Shown: piece by piece, positions 6,099 through 13,690 of the stretch
Layout of the letters: each line of letters begins with the position of its first letter
How positions within the stretch are numbered: position 1 is the first letter of the stretch
Assembly (NCBI GenBank): GCA_964500415.1
Contig: CAZCOB010000039.1
Coordinates: 1 to 20,305, forward strand
From: JAFGPF01 sp964500415
GTDB taxonomy: Bacteria; Chloroflexota; Dehalococcoidia; Dehalococcoidales; RBG-16-60-22
Length of the DNA: 20,305 bases
Reading direction: 5' to 3'
Program-made: the position numbers and the translations under genes
The notes under the pieces: model-generated
Told to the model about the DNA's origin: nothing
What the model saw: the letters and a program-made list of their open reading frames with translations, nothing else
Databases searched by the model: none

Positions 6099-7640
6099 TT
6101 ATTTTGCGTAATCGACAGCGCGTGTTTCCCTGATGACCGTGACCTTTATCTGCCCCGGGTAGTCGAGAGTCTCTTCCACCTTTTTCACAATGTCTCGCGC
6201 CAGTCTCATGGCCCCCAGATCGTCGATGGTTTCCGGCTTGACCAGGATGCGCACTTCACGCCCGGCCTGGATGGCGAAGGACTTTTCGACTCCCTTAAAG
6301 CTATCGGCAATATCCTCCAGGGCTTTCAACCGTTTCAAATAGCTTTCCAGCGACTCGCGTCGCGCGCCGGGTCGGGCGCTGCTGATGGCATCAGCCGCCG
6401 AGGCAATGTAGCCCCAGATACTGGTATCGCTGGTCTCGAGGTGGTGCTCGGCGACGCCCTTAACTACTTCGGGCGATTTTTCCCACTGCTTGACGAGGTT
6501 GGCCCCGATGTCGGCATGCGTGCCTTCCACCTCGCGGTCGACGGCTTTACCTATATCGTGCAGCAGGCCGACTTTCTTGGCGGTAGTGACGTTGGCACCC
6601 AGTTCGGCGGCAATCATGCTGGCCAGGTAGGCAACCTCCATGCTGTGCTCCAGGGCGTTCTGCCCGTAGCTGGTGCGGAATTTCAGACGTCCCAGCAGCT
6701 TGATAAGCTCGGGGTGCAGTTGCACTCCCAACTGGAGGGCTGCCTGTTCGCCGGCATTCTGGATATCGGCTTCTACCTCTTCTTTGGCTTTAACGGCCAT
6801 CTCTTCGATACGCGCCGGATGAATACGGCCGTCCAGGATGAGTCGATTCAGGGCGACACGGGCAATTTCACGGCGCACGGGGTCGAAGCTGGATATCGTT
6901 ACCGCCTCCGGCGTATCGTCGATAATAAGGTCGACGCCGGTGGCCTGCTCCAGCGCCCGGATGTTGCGGCCCTCTCTACCGATGAGCCTTCCTTTCATCT
7001 CATCGTTGGGGAGGGGGACTACGGATACCGTGGTCTCGGCAACGACTTCCGAAGCACTGCGCTGTATGGTCATTGCCAGTATCTCCTGGGCTTTCTCGTC
7101 GGCCTCTTCTTTCAGCTTGGCTTCCCACTGGTGGAGACGCCTGGAGGCTTCCTGCTGCATTTCAACTTCCATAGCGTCGAGCAGCGTTTGCTTGGCCTCG
7201 TTACTGGACATCCCGGAAATAAGTTCCAGCTGTTTCAATTGCTTGTCCTTGAGTTCTCCGAGTTGACTGCGGGTCGATTCGATTTCCTTTTCTTTGCTGT
7301 TGAGATTGCGTTCCCGCTGGTCTATACCTTCCAGCTTGCGGTCCAGGGTCTCCTGCTTTTGACTAAGCCGGTTTTCCTGTCGCTGTAGCTCGGTACGTCT
7401 TTCACGGTATTCGCCATCGGCCGATACTTTAGTTCGCTTGGATTCTTCCTGTGCTTCTTGCAGTATATCTTTGGATTCGTTTCTGGCTTCGGCAACCATT
7501 TTGGCCGCTTTTCTCTCGGCAATACGCAATTGACGGTTGAAGATGAGACGTCGGGAAAGAAAAGCCGCCATGCCGCCCAGAACTATGCCAATGATAAAAA
7601 TGAAGAAGAGGGCAACTAATTCGATAGTGCCTAATACCAT
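6099..7640 (-). CDS. rny: Ribonuclease Y
   Basis: RNase Y is a membrane-anchored endoribonuclease that starts mRNA decay. The 513-residue protein shows the complete architecture: an N-terminal membrane helix (about 4-27), a long charged coiled coil (about 40-190), a KH RNA-binding domain with GREG at 221-224, and an HD nuclease domain with His332, His361-Asp362 (LLHDIGKA) and Asp417 (SAADAIS). It ends in ETRAVDYAK, close to the family consensus. The ATG is preceded by GGGGAGG about six bases upstream. A 69-base AT-rich gap separates it from recX, so it may have its own promoter in addition to read-through from recA-recX. The ymdB gene follows after one base. Confidence 0.97.
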   Translation of the reverse strand: MVLGTIELVALFFIFIIGIVLGGMAAFLSRRLIFNRQLRIAERKAAKMVAEARNESKDILQEAQEESKRTKVSADGEYRERRTELQRQENRLSQKQETLDRKLEGIDQRERNLNSKEKEIESTRSQLGELKDKQLKQLELISGMSSNEAKQTLLDAMEVEMQQEASRRLHQWEAKLKEEADEKAQEILAMTIQRSASEVVAETTVSVVPLPNDEMKGRLIGREGRNIRALEQATGVDLIIDDTPEAVTISSFDPVRREIARVALNRLILDGRIHPARIEEMAVKAKEEVEADIQNAGEQAALQLGVQLHPELIKLLGRLKFRTSYGQNALEHSMEVAYLASMIAAELGANVTTAKKVGLLHDIGKAVDREVEGTHADIGANLVKQWEKSPEVVKGVAEHHLETSDTSIWGYIASAADAISSARPGARRESLESYLKRLKALEDIADSFKGVEKSFAIQAGREVRILVKPETIDDLGAMRLARDIVKKVEETLDYPGQIKVTVIRETRAVDYAK

Positions 7641-7667
7641 TTCTACCTCCCCTTTCTTTTTTTATTT

Positions 7668-7673
7668 ATTATA
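7668..7673 (-). promoter_or_regulatory. Possible -10 element upstream of rny
   Basis: The minus strand has a consensus TATAAT about 28 bases before the rny start, in an AT-rich gap. I found no convincing -35 hexamer at the right distance, and AT-rich sequence makes chance matches easy. Confidence 0.3.
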
Positions 7674-7709
7674 AATTAATGTTTTTAACGTATATTCTAT
7701 TTAAAATTG

Positions 7710-8345
7710 CTACTTGTTTATCCCTGCGTATTCTTTCCAGATTTTTTCTACCGTCTCATTAATGACGTCATAGCTGAAGCCCCTCCGCCCCAGGTGCTCT
7801 CCCAGCCGCCGGCGAAAAACCTGGTAGTCGGACGGGTAAAGGCGGCGGGCTTTAACGAGGGCCGCCCGGTAGGCGCTTTCATTATCATTAACCTCGCTGA
7901 CAATCTGCTCTATAACATCGATTTCCAGTCCTTTTCGCTGCAATTCCAGCTTCGTCAGCCGCCGGCTGCGCGGGCTGAATGACTCCCGGTTGTCTTTCCA
8001 GAATCGCGCGAAGGCGCTATCATCCACCAGCCCCTGCTCTTTCAGCCTGTAAATCGCTTTTTCCGTACAGGCACTGTCAAATCCATGTTTCTGAAGGCGT
8101 TGCCTTATCTCGGACTCGCTGCGCGGTCGGTAGCCGAGGTAGCGGATGGCTGCATTCAGGCAGCGCTGATAGCGGTCCCTCCCGGTCAGAGCCTCCACCT
8201 CGCCGTCAGACAGTTCCTGCCCGACCCTCAAGCCTTCTTTGATAACCACTTCAGCCAGCAGGTTGAAGGCAAACTTACCGTCCAGGTGAACGTTCACCCG
8301 CTTTTCGCGGCTTTTTCCCGCCGTTAATCCGGTTATTTTACTCAT
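7710..8345 (-). CDS. recX: RecX regulatory protein
   Basis: RecX binds RecA filaments and modulates recombination and the SOS response. The 211-residue protein carries the three-helix tandem repeats of RecX, including YLGYRPRSESEIRQRL (about 69-84), GLVDDSAFARFWKDNR (about 105-120) and a C-terminal YPSDYQVFRRRLGEHLGRRGFSYD block. An N-terminal extension of about 60 residues is typical of the family outside enterobacteria. It sits directly downstream of recA, its standard partner, separated by 99 bases that hold a hairpin terminator, so expression probably depends on partial read-through. No clear Shine-Dalgarno precedes the ATG, which may keep RecX scarce relative to RecA. Confidence 0.93.
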   Translation of the reverse strand: MSKITGLTAGKSREKRVNVHLDGKFAFNLLAEVVIKEGLRVGQELSDGEVEALTGRDRYQRCLNAAIRYLGYRPRSESEIRQRLQKHGFDSACTEKAIYRLKEQGLVDDSAFARFWKDNRESFSPRSRRLTKLELQRKGLEIDVIEQIVSEVNDNESAYRAALVKARRLYPSDYQVFRRRLGEHLGRRGFSYDVINETVEKIWKEYAGINK

Positions 8346-8360
8346 CAGTTAACAACCCCA

Positions 8361-8397
8361 CTAAAAAACAAAAGGCTGAAGTCCTGACCTCAGCCTT
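8361..8397 (-). terminator. Rho-independent terminator/attenuator between recA and recX
   Basis: Read leftward, AAGGCTGA and TCAGCCTT (8390-8397 and 8372-8379) form a perfect 8-bp stem, with GT/AC pairs possible inside the loop, followed directly by TTGTTTTTTAG. The position just after recA and before recX suits attenuation: full recA transcription with limited read-through into recX. Confidence 0.85.
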
Positions 8398-8444
8398 ACC
8401 TTTACTCTCCGCCCTGCTAGACCGGTTTATCCCGTATAATGACT

Positions 8445-9461
8445 TCAATCGTTGTCAGACGATGCGACGTTGGTAGTGCCGGCTGAGGCTCTTATCCGCT
8501 TTTCAATTTCCTGGGCGAGTTCGGGATTTTGCCTGAGATATTGCTTAGCACTTTCCCGTCCCTGCCCGAGGCGGATATCACCGTAGGAGAAAAAGGCCCC
8601 GGCTTTGTTCAACAGCCCCAGCTCTAAACCGATATCAAGTAGGTTGCCCTCTTTGCTGATGCCGTGGTCGAACATTATGTCGAACTCGGCGGTGCGGAAG
8701 GGAGGTGCAACCTTATTTTTTACTACCTTGGCTCTAACGCGACTGCCTATTGCATCGGTTCCCTGCTTGATGGTCTCGGCGCGTCTCAGCTCAATCCTGG
8801 TCGAGCTATAGAACTTCAGCGCCCTGCCTCCGGTGGTCACCTCGGGATTACCGAAGACAATCCCGACCTTTTCTCTCAGCTGGTTGATGAATATCACCGC
8901 TGTCCCGGACCGGCCGATGGCAGCGGCGAGTTTCCTCAACGCCTGCGACATAAGGCGGGCCTGTAAACCCATCTGCGGGTCTCCCATATCCCCCTCGATT
9001 TCAGCCCGTGGAACCAGAGCGGCGACGCTATCAATAATTATCGCATCAACGGCGCTACTCCTTACCAGCGCTTCACAAATTTCCAGGGCCTGCTCGCCGG
9101 TATCCGGTTGTGAGATGAGCAGTTCGTCAATATTCACGCCACAATTGGCAGCGTAAGAGGGGTCCAGGGCATGTTCCGCATCAATATAGGCAACCGTACC
9201 TCCTCTTTTTTGTGCTTCAGCGATGATATGCTGGGCCAGGGTAGTCTTTCCAGAAGATTCGGGTCCGAATATCTCCGTGATACGCCCCCTGGGTATCCCA
9301 CCGATACCCAGGGCCAGGTCTAAAGCCAGAGAGCCGGTAGGAATGGCCTCGATTGGCGGCAGCCCGGCCGTTTCCCCCATCTTCATAATGGAGCCCTTTC
9401 CGAACCGCTTTTCTATCTGGCCGATAGCCAGTTCCAGTGCTTTCTCTCTCTCCGTGGTCAT
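8445..9461 (-). CDS. recA: Recombinase RecA
   Basis: RecA polymerises on single-stranded DNA, drives strand exchange and triggers LexA cleavage. The 338-residue sequence is canonical: N-terminal polymerisation helix, Walker A GPESSGKT at 66-73, AYIDAEHALDP, the Walker B region IIIDSVAALVPRAEIEG, loop L1 MGDPQMGLQARLMSQALRK, INQLREKVGIVFGNPE, and the L2 TTGGRALKFYSS segment. The C-terminal tail is short and acidic (ASSDND), a feature that limits DNA entry in characterised RecA proteins. GAGG lies five bases before the ATG. I could not find a recognisable SOS box (GAAC-N4-GTTC or CTGT-N8-ACAG) upstream, so LexA control is unproven. Confidence 0.99.
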   Translation of the reverse strand: MTTEREKALELAIGQIEKRFGKGSIMKMGETAGLPPIEAIPTGSLALDLALGIGGIPRGRITEIFGPESSGKTTLAQHIIAEAQKRGGTVAYIDAEHALDPSYAANCGVNIDELLISQPDTGEQALEICEALVRSSAVDAIIIDSVAALVPRAEIEGDMGDPQMGLQARLMSQALRKLAAAIGRSGTAVIFINQLREKVGIVFGNPEVTTGGRALKFYSSTRIELRRAETIKQGTDAIGSRVRAKVVKNKVAPPFRTAEFDIMFDHGISKEGNLLDIGLELGLLNKAGAFFSYGDIRLGQGRESAKQYLRQNPELAQEIEKRIRASAGTTNVASSDND

Positions 9462-9475
9462 CTCGCCTCAACCAG

Positions 9476-9504
9476 ATAATAGCACAAGAGTTTCACCAAC
9501 ACAA
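9476..9504 (-). promoter_or_regulatory. Predicted recA promoter (extended -10)
   Basis: On the minus strand TTGTGT (9504-9499), 17 bases and TATTAT (9481-9476) are preceded by TGC at the extended -10 position. The predicted transcript start would be only about ten bases before the recA ATG, giving a very short leader. Confidence 0.45.
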
Positions 9505-9569
9505 GTAGCGGCATCAGGTTTGTTCTTAATAATATCTAAATAAATTTTTATTAATTGGACTGGTTATCT

Positions 9570-9627
9570 TTACCCCACCCCCTGTATCCTCACCTAAGAG
9601 GGCCAATCATTTTATGTGGTGGGGTAA
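9570..9627. repeat. Inverted repeat with 10-bp perfect arms in recA-GH1 gap
   Basis: TTACCCCACC (9570-9579) and GGTGGGGTAA (9618-9627) are exact inverted copies around a 38-base centre. The left arm and following bases (CACCCCCTGTATCCTC) resemble the outer edge of the hairpin element at 11976-12119 read in reverse. It lies in the 302-base gap between recA and the glycosidase gene (9462-9763), which otherwise holds only the two promoter predictions. It could be a small non-autonomous repeat or a remnant. Confidence 0.6.
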
Positions 9628-9722
9628 TTTCTTACGGGATAAGCCGGGGATGATACGGGGCGGCCTGGGTGGGAATAGATGCCAAACGAGAGGGGAGGGG
9701 TTAGGGAATTACAAGATAAAAG

Positions 9723-9731
9723 TGGTATAAT
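9723..9731 (+). promoter_or_regulatory. Predicted extended -10 promoter for GH1 gene
   Basis: TGGTATAAT gives a perfect -10 hexamer with an upstream TGn motif, 32 bases before the glycosidase ATG. No good -35 is present, which extended -10 promoters can tolerate. Confidence 0.45.
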
Positions 9732-9763
9732 TCGGTCAAAACAGGCGAATAAGGCAGGATAAA

Positions 9764-11164
9764 ATGATATACCTATGGTTACTGATTATTCCGGCAATCG
9801 CCATGATTTATTTCGGGCTGTTGTTCTGGCTTAGAGACCGTTATACCAACCTGCGTCTGGATATTGACCGGCTCAAGAAAGAGCCGTGGCATTTCGGGAA
9901 AGATTTCCTCTGGGGCAGCGCCACTTCCGCCTACCAGGTAGAAGGAAATTGCACAAACAATAACTGGTATCAGTTCGAGTCCGCTGCCGATACCAACGGC
10001 CAACCCAGAATCTCTAACGGCCAGAAAGCTGGTATTTGCTGTGACCACTGGAACCGTTACAAAGAAGATATCCGGCTTATGAAAGAGCTATCGCTGAACG
10101 CTTATCGCTTTTCGGTCGAATGGAGCAAAATCGAGCCGAAACAGGGGGAATTCGACGAATCGGCGCTGGACCACTATGAGCAGGTCGTCGACGAACTGCG
10201 GGCTAATGGCATCGAACCCATGATTACCCTGCACCACTTTACCAACCCCGTCTGGTTTGAAGAACAGGGAGCGTTTCTCCAGGAGAACTCACCGGATATC
10301 TTCGCCAAGTTCGCGGAGCATGTTGTCCGTCGCCTCGGCCCCAAGGTAAAGATGTGGTGCACCATCAACGAGCCGTCTTCCTATACCCTGGCCGGATACT
10401 TTATGAGTATATTCCCTCCGGCCGAGAAGAACCTTCAAAAAGCCGCCACCGCCCTGAAGAACCTGCTGCGTGCCCACACGGCCGCCTATACCCGCATCAA
10501 GAAAATCGAGCCGCAGGCCCGGGTGGGACTGGTCATCGTCATGATAATCTACGAACCACCCAACCGGCGGAACCTGCTGGACGTGGCGTTCAATCGCCTG
10601 CTGCGCCGGAATATGACCGATTCCAATTTCAAATACCTGGTGGATGGCCGTTTCGAATTCTCCATACCCGGACTTGCCCGCGAGTCGTATGACAGCGGTA
10701 TCCGGGATGCCTTTGATTTTATCGGAGTCAACTACTACATGCGATTTTTCTGGAAGATAAGGCCTTTCGCCAGGCAGAAACTGGATATTGTGGAAAACGC
10801 GCCGCCGGAGAGGCTGACGGATATGGGATGGGAGATTTACCCGGAGGGATTGTACCGCGTCCTCAAGCAGGCATCCGGCTACACCTCCAAGCCGATATAT
10901 ATTACGGAGAACGGCATTGCCGACGACAGTGATACGAAAAGAGCAAAGTTCATCGAAGACCATTTACGCGTCCTGAACAAGGCGATTGCCGAAGGTATTA
11001 ATATCAAGGGATACTTTTACTGGTCGTTACTCGATAATTTCGAGTGGGCGCACGGATTCGAAAAGCGGTTCGGACTTTATCACGTCGATTACGCCACACA
11101 GAAGCGGACGTTCCGCGAGGGGAGCCGTAAATACCCGGAAATAATACGAGAGAGCCGCCTTTAA
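9764..11164 (+). CDS. Membrane-anchored family 1 glycoside hydrolase (beta-glucosidase-like)
   Basis: GH1 enzymes remove beta-linked glucose, galactose or related sugars with retention of configuration. This 466-residue protein has FLWGSATSAYQVEG at 48-61, YRFSVEW at 114-120, the acid/base Glu203 in TINEPSSY, the nucleophile Glu382 in YITENGIAD, and the substrate-binding FYWSLLDNFEWAHGF block at 418-432. Unusually, the catalytic domain is preceded by about 40 residues with a hydrophobic helix (3-23) and a basic RDRYTNLRLDIDR stretch, which predicts an N-terminal membrane anchor. Positive residues after the helix suggest the domain stays cytoplasmic, though this is uncertain. AAGGCAGG lies five bases before the ATG. 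Its stop overlaps that of nadE. Substrate might be a glycolipid, given the anchor. Confidence 0.92.
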   Translation: MIYLWLLIIPAIAMIYFGLLFWLRDRYTNLRLDIDRLKKEPWHFGKDFLWGSATSAYQVEGNCTNNNWYQFESAADTNGQPRISNGQKAGICCDHWNRYKEDIRLMKELSLNAYRFSVEWSKIEPKQGEFDESALDHYEQVVDELRANGIEPMITLHHFTNPVWFEEQGAFLQENSPDIFAKFAEHVVRRLGPKVKMWCTINEPSSYTLAGYFMSIFPPAEKNLQKAATALKNLLRAHTAAYTRIKKIEPQARVGLVIVMIIYEPPNRRNLLDVAFNRLLRRNMTDSNFKYLVDGRFEFSIPGLARESYDSGIRDAFDFIGVNYYMRFFWKIRPFARQKLDIVENAPPERLTDMGWEIYPEGLYRVLKQASGYTSKPIYITENGIADDSDTKRAKFIEDHLRVLNKAIAEGINIKGYFYWSLLDNFEWAHGFEKRFGLYHVDYATQKRTFREGSRKYPEIIRESRL

Positions 11165-11892
11165 ACCTCGGCCACCGGCGGCTCATTGCGCTTATGGTCG
11201 GCGGCGGCTTTCGTAGCCTCGATTTTACGTTTCAGTTCCTCGGTGGCATTGCCCGTCAGGATATAGCGGTCGAGGTCTTCGTAGCTTAAGCCCATCTCGG
11301 CCTCGTCGGTCTGGCCTTCCCACAGGCCGGCGGAGGGTGGTTTTTCGATAATTTCACGCGGTATTTCCAGGTAACGCGCCAGTTCTCTGACCTCTTCCTT
11401 GACCAGATTCCCCAGCGGTAATATATCCACGCCGCCATCGCCGTACTTGGTAAAGTAGCCGACGGTGAGTTCGCTGCGGTTGCCGGAGCCGACCACCAGG
11501 TATTTCAGTTGATTGGCGATGTAGTAGAGGGTGACCATCCTCAGCCTGACCTTGAGGTTGGCACGGGCCAGCTGACCGGTTGCCGGGTCGGGCTGATAAT
11601 CCGGCAGTATCCCGGTCAGCGTATCGTAAGCGCTTTCCAGGGGTACTTCTACGGTCGGTATGTTGAACCGGCTGGCAACGATGCCGGCATGAGCTTTATC
11701 GGTATCAATGCTGTGACAGGGCATAATCACACCGAGGGTGTCCCGAGGAAAAGCCTGCCGGCATAGTACCGCCACCACCGAGGAGTCGAGACCTCCGCTC
11801 ATTCCCAGCACTGCACCCCGGCACCCGGCGGCCTGTACCTTCTCTTTAATCCACGCTACCAGTTTGCGCGTTCGTTGCTCCATGTCCATCAT
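11161..11892 (-). CDS. nadE: NAD+ synthase, ammonia-dependent
   Basis: NadE amidates nicotinate adenine dinucleotide to NAD+ using ATP and ammonia. The 243-residue protein has the PP-loop SGGLDSS (32-38), GSGNRSE, and the KYGDGGVDILPLG and PSAGLWEGQTDE motifs of the family. It lacks a glutaminase domain, so it belongs to the short, ammonia-dependent type. Three ATGs are clustered at the start (11892, 11889 and 11883); GGAG at 11896-11899 is three bases from the first and six from the second, so the second may be the real start. It is a single gene, convergent with the GH1 gene, sharing a four-base TTAA in which both stop codons lie, and has its own good promoter. Confidence 0.96.
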   Translation of the reverse strand: MMDMEQRTRKLVAWIKEKVQAAGCRGAVLGMSGGLDSSVVAVLCRQAFPRDTLGVIMPCHSIDTDKAHAGIVASRFNIPTVEVPLESAYDTLTGILPDYQPDPATGQLARANLKVRLRMVTLYYIANQLKYLVVGSGNRSELTVGYFTKYGDGGVDILPLGNLVKEEVRELARYLEIPREIIEKPPSAGLWEGQTDEAEMGLSYEDLDRYILTGNATEELKRKIEATKAAADHKRNEPPVAEV

Positions 11893-11921
11893 CCTCTCCT
11901 TTGCAGCGAAAGGTTATCAAT

Positions 11922-11950
11922 AGTATACTGGCAAATAGATGCACCGTCAA
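11922..11950 (-). promoter_or_regulatory. Strong predicted sigma-70 promoter for nadE
   Basis: On the minus strand TTGACG (11950-11945) is followed after exactly 17 bases by TATACT (11927-11922), close to consensus at both elements. The nadE start lies about 30 bases downstream. Confidence 0.7.
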
Positions 11951-11975
11951 AGAGGATAAAAAGGATTATTCAGGA

Positions 11976-12119
11976 ACCTATCCCCCTGACCCCCTTCCCT
12001 TGGTTATCTGTGAAGGGAAGGGGGAGTGTAAATCAGAGAGGGGGCAGAGCCCCCTCTCTTAAATCTCCTCCCCCTCTCCTGATAACCTTGCCAGGAGAGG
12101 GGGACACAGGGGTGAGGTA
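11976..12119. repeat. Compound palindromic element with three perfect hairpins
   Basis: Three perfect inverted repeats follow one another. Hairpin 1 has 12-bp arms CCCCCTTCCCTT/AAGGGAAGGGGG (11990-12001/12013-12024). Hairpin 2 has 11-bp arms AGAGAGGGGGC/GCCCCCTCTCT (12035-12045/12049-12059). Hairpin 3 has 13-bp arms TCCCCCTCTCCTG/CAGGAGAGGGGGA (12069-12081/12092-12104). Hairpins 1 and 3 look like inverted copies of one unit: both share GGTTATC in or beside the loop on opposite strands, and the outer flanks ACCTATCCCCCTG and (reversed) ACCTCACCCCTG match. The whole is therefore a long imperfect palindrome filling the gap between nadE and the amidohydrolase gene (11893-12145). It carries no ORF of its own. 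It looks like a MITE- or REP-type dispersed repeat pair. Confidence 0.8.
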
Positions 12120-12145
12120 ATAAAAATATTGTTGCAAGGTGATAA

Positions 12146-13690
12146 ATGTCCGCCGATATTGTCCTGAAAAACGCCAGAGTAATAACCATGGACGCCGCGC
12201 AGCCGTTCGCGGAGCTGGTGGCTGTATCCGGCGATAAGATACTGATGGCCGGCGATAACACCGACCTGGATTCGGTAATCGGAGCAAAAACCAGAGTAAT
12301 CGACTGCCGGGACAGGACAGTCGTGCCCGGTTTCAATGATGCCCACCTCCACCTTTTCTCCCTTATTAGAAAGCTCCTCAGTATCGACCTCAGTCCATCG
12401 GCAGTTAGCTCCATCGCCGATATCAAGGAAGCCGTCCGCCGCCGGGCAGAAAAGGCCCCACCCGGAACATGGATAAGCGGCACCGACTATAATGAGTTCT
12501 ACCTGGCGGAGAAACGCCATCCCACCCACCGGGACCTGGATAAGGCAGCCCCCCACCACCCTGTTGTATTGAGTCACCGTTCCCTGCATGCCTGCGTACT
12601 CAACAGCCTGGCGCTTTCACTGGCTGGCATCGATAAGTACACCGAAGAACCGCCCGGTGCCCGCATCGAGCGCGACCTGGCTACCGGCGAGCCGAATGGC
12701 ATCCTCTACGAGATGCTTGGCTATATCCGCCGCGAGGTAATGCCGCCTTTCACCGGCGGGGAAATTGCCGAGGGCGTAGCCCTAGCCGACCGTAACCTGC
12801 TGTCCTGCGGTATTACTTCCATCCACGAAGCAACCATCAGCAACGACCCGGCGAGGTGGCAGACTATCGGCGAATTCAAGAAATCGGGCAGGTTCCGTAG
12901 CCGGGTCTCGATGATGGCCGGAGCTCCCGCCTGGACGCAGTTCGGAGAGGACGGGTTCAAGCCCGGTTCCGGGGACAATCAGATGCGCCTGGGGGCAGTG
13001 AAGTTAATGGTAACCAAAGCTACGGGAGAGCTGAACCCGCCGCGTGAGGAATTGAACCGACTGGCACTCGACTGCCACCAGGCCGGTTTTCAACTGGCTT
13101 TCCACGCCGAGGAAGAAGATGTCGTCGCTGCTGTTATCGAATCTCTGGAATACGTCAACGGTCGTTCTGCGGTGGCTGGCAGGCGACACCGCATCGAGCA
13201 CTGCAGCGAGTGCCCTCCGTATCTCCTGGAGCGACTCAAAAAGCTGGGGGCGGTTATCGTTACCCACCCCTCGACCATCTATTATAACGGCGAACGTTAC
13301 CTGGCTACAGTGGCGTCGAATCAATTGCCGTGGCTCTACCGCATCAGGTCGCCGCTGGAAAGCGGTCTGGTAGTAGCCGCCGCCTCGGATGCGCCGGTCG
13401 TGCCGGTTAACCCGCTGACGGGTATTTACGGGGCGGTTACCCGTAAAGCGGAGTCGGGTCAGGTTCTTCTGCCGGAGGAACGTATATCGCCGGAGCAGGC
13501 GCTGGCGCTGTACACGTTAAACGCCGCTTACGCCTCTTTTGAAGAGGATATCAAGGGCTCGATAGCGCCGGGAAAACTGGCCGATATGGTAATCCTGAGT
13601 GACGACCCCACAAAAATACCACCGGAGCAGATAAAAGACATTAAAGTGGAGATGACCATTATCGGCGGAGAGGTGGTCTGGGAGGGCTAA
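12146..13690 (+). CDS. Amidohydrolase, YtcJ-like (Amidohydrolase_3)
   Basis: This 514-residue protein belongs to the metal-dependent amidohydrolase superfamily. It has the small beta-sandwich start (ADIVLKNARVITMD), PGFNDAHLHL with His67 and His69, an HAEEED segment, RIEHCSECP, and ASDAPVVPVNP with the catalytic aspartate, then closes with GSIAPGKLADMVILSDDP. YtcJ-like members hydrolyse varied amides, often N-substituted formamides or hydantoin-like compounds, and substrates are rarely predictable. The length matches the family and no signal peptide is seen, so it is probably cytoplasmic. AAGGTG lies about seven bases before the ATG. No convincing promoter was found between the hairpin element and the gene. 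Its stop overlaps the acpS stop by four bases, tail to tail. Confidence 0.92.
   Translation: MSADIVLKNARVITMDAAQPFAELVAVSGDKILMAGDNTDLDSVIGAKTRVIDCRDRTVVPGFNDAHLHLFSLIRKLLSIDLSPSAVSSIADIKEAVRRRAEKAPPGTWISGTDYNEFYLAEKRHPTHRDLDKAAPHHPVVLSHRSLHACVLNSLALSLAGIDKYTEEPPGARIERDLATGEPNGILYEMLGYIRREVMPPFTGGEIAEGVALADRNLLSCGITSIHEATISNDPARWQTIGEFKKSGRFRSRVSMMAGAPAWTQFGEDGFKPGSGDNQMRLGAVKLMVTKATGELNPPREELNRLALDCHQAGFQLAFHAEEEDVVAAVIESLEYVNGRSAVAGRRHRIEHCSECPPYLLERLKKLGAVIVTHPSTIYYNGERYLATVASNQLPWLYRIRSPLESGLVVAAASDAPVVPVNPLTGIYGAVTRKAESGQVLLPEERISPEQALALYTLNAAYASFEEDIKGSIAPGKLADMVILSDDPTKIPPEQIKDIKVEMTIIGGEVVWEG

Noticed and set aside
5898..7388. 496-codon open frame on the plus strand opposite rny and the start of ymdB
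   Set aside because: It is fully antisense to two unmistakable genes, has no recognisable domain and no plausible ribosome site; long antisense frames arise easily in GC-rich coding sequence.
9462..9560. SOS/LexA operator upstream of recA
   Set aside because: No GAAC-N4-GTTC or CTGT-N8-ACAG pattern could be found; the nearest GAAC (AAGAACAAACC) lacks the second half.
11976..12119. CRISPR array or tRNA cluster
   Set aside because: The repeats are inverted, not direct with regular spacers, and no cloverleaf or CCA end is present.
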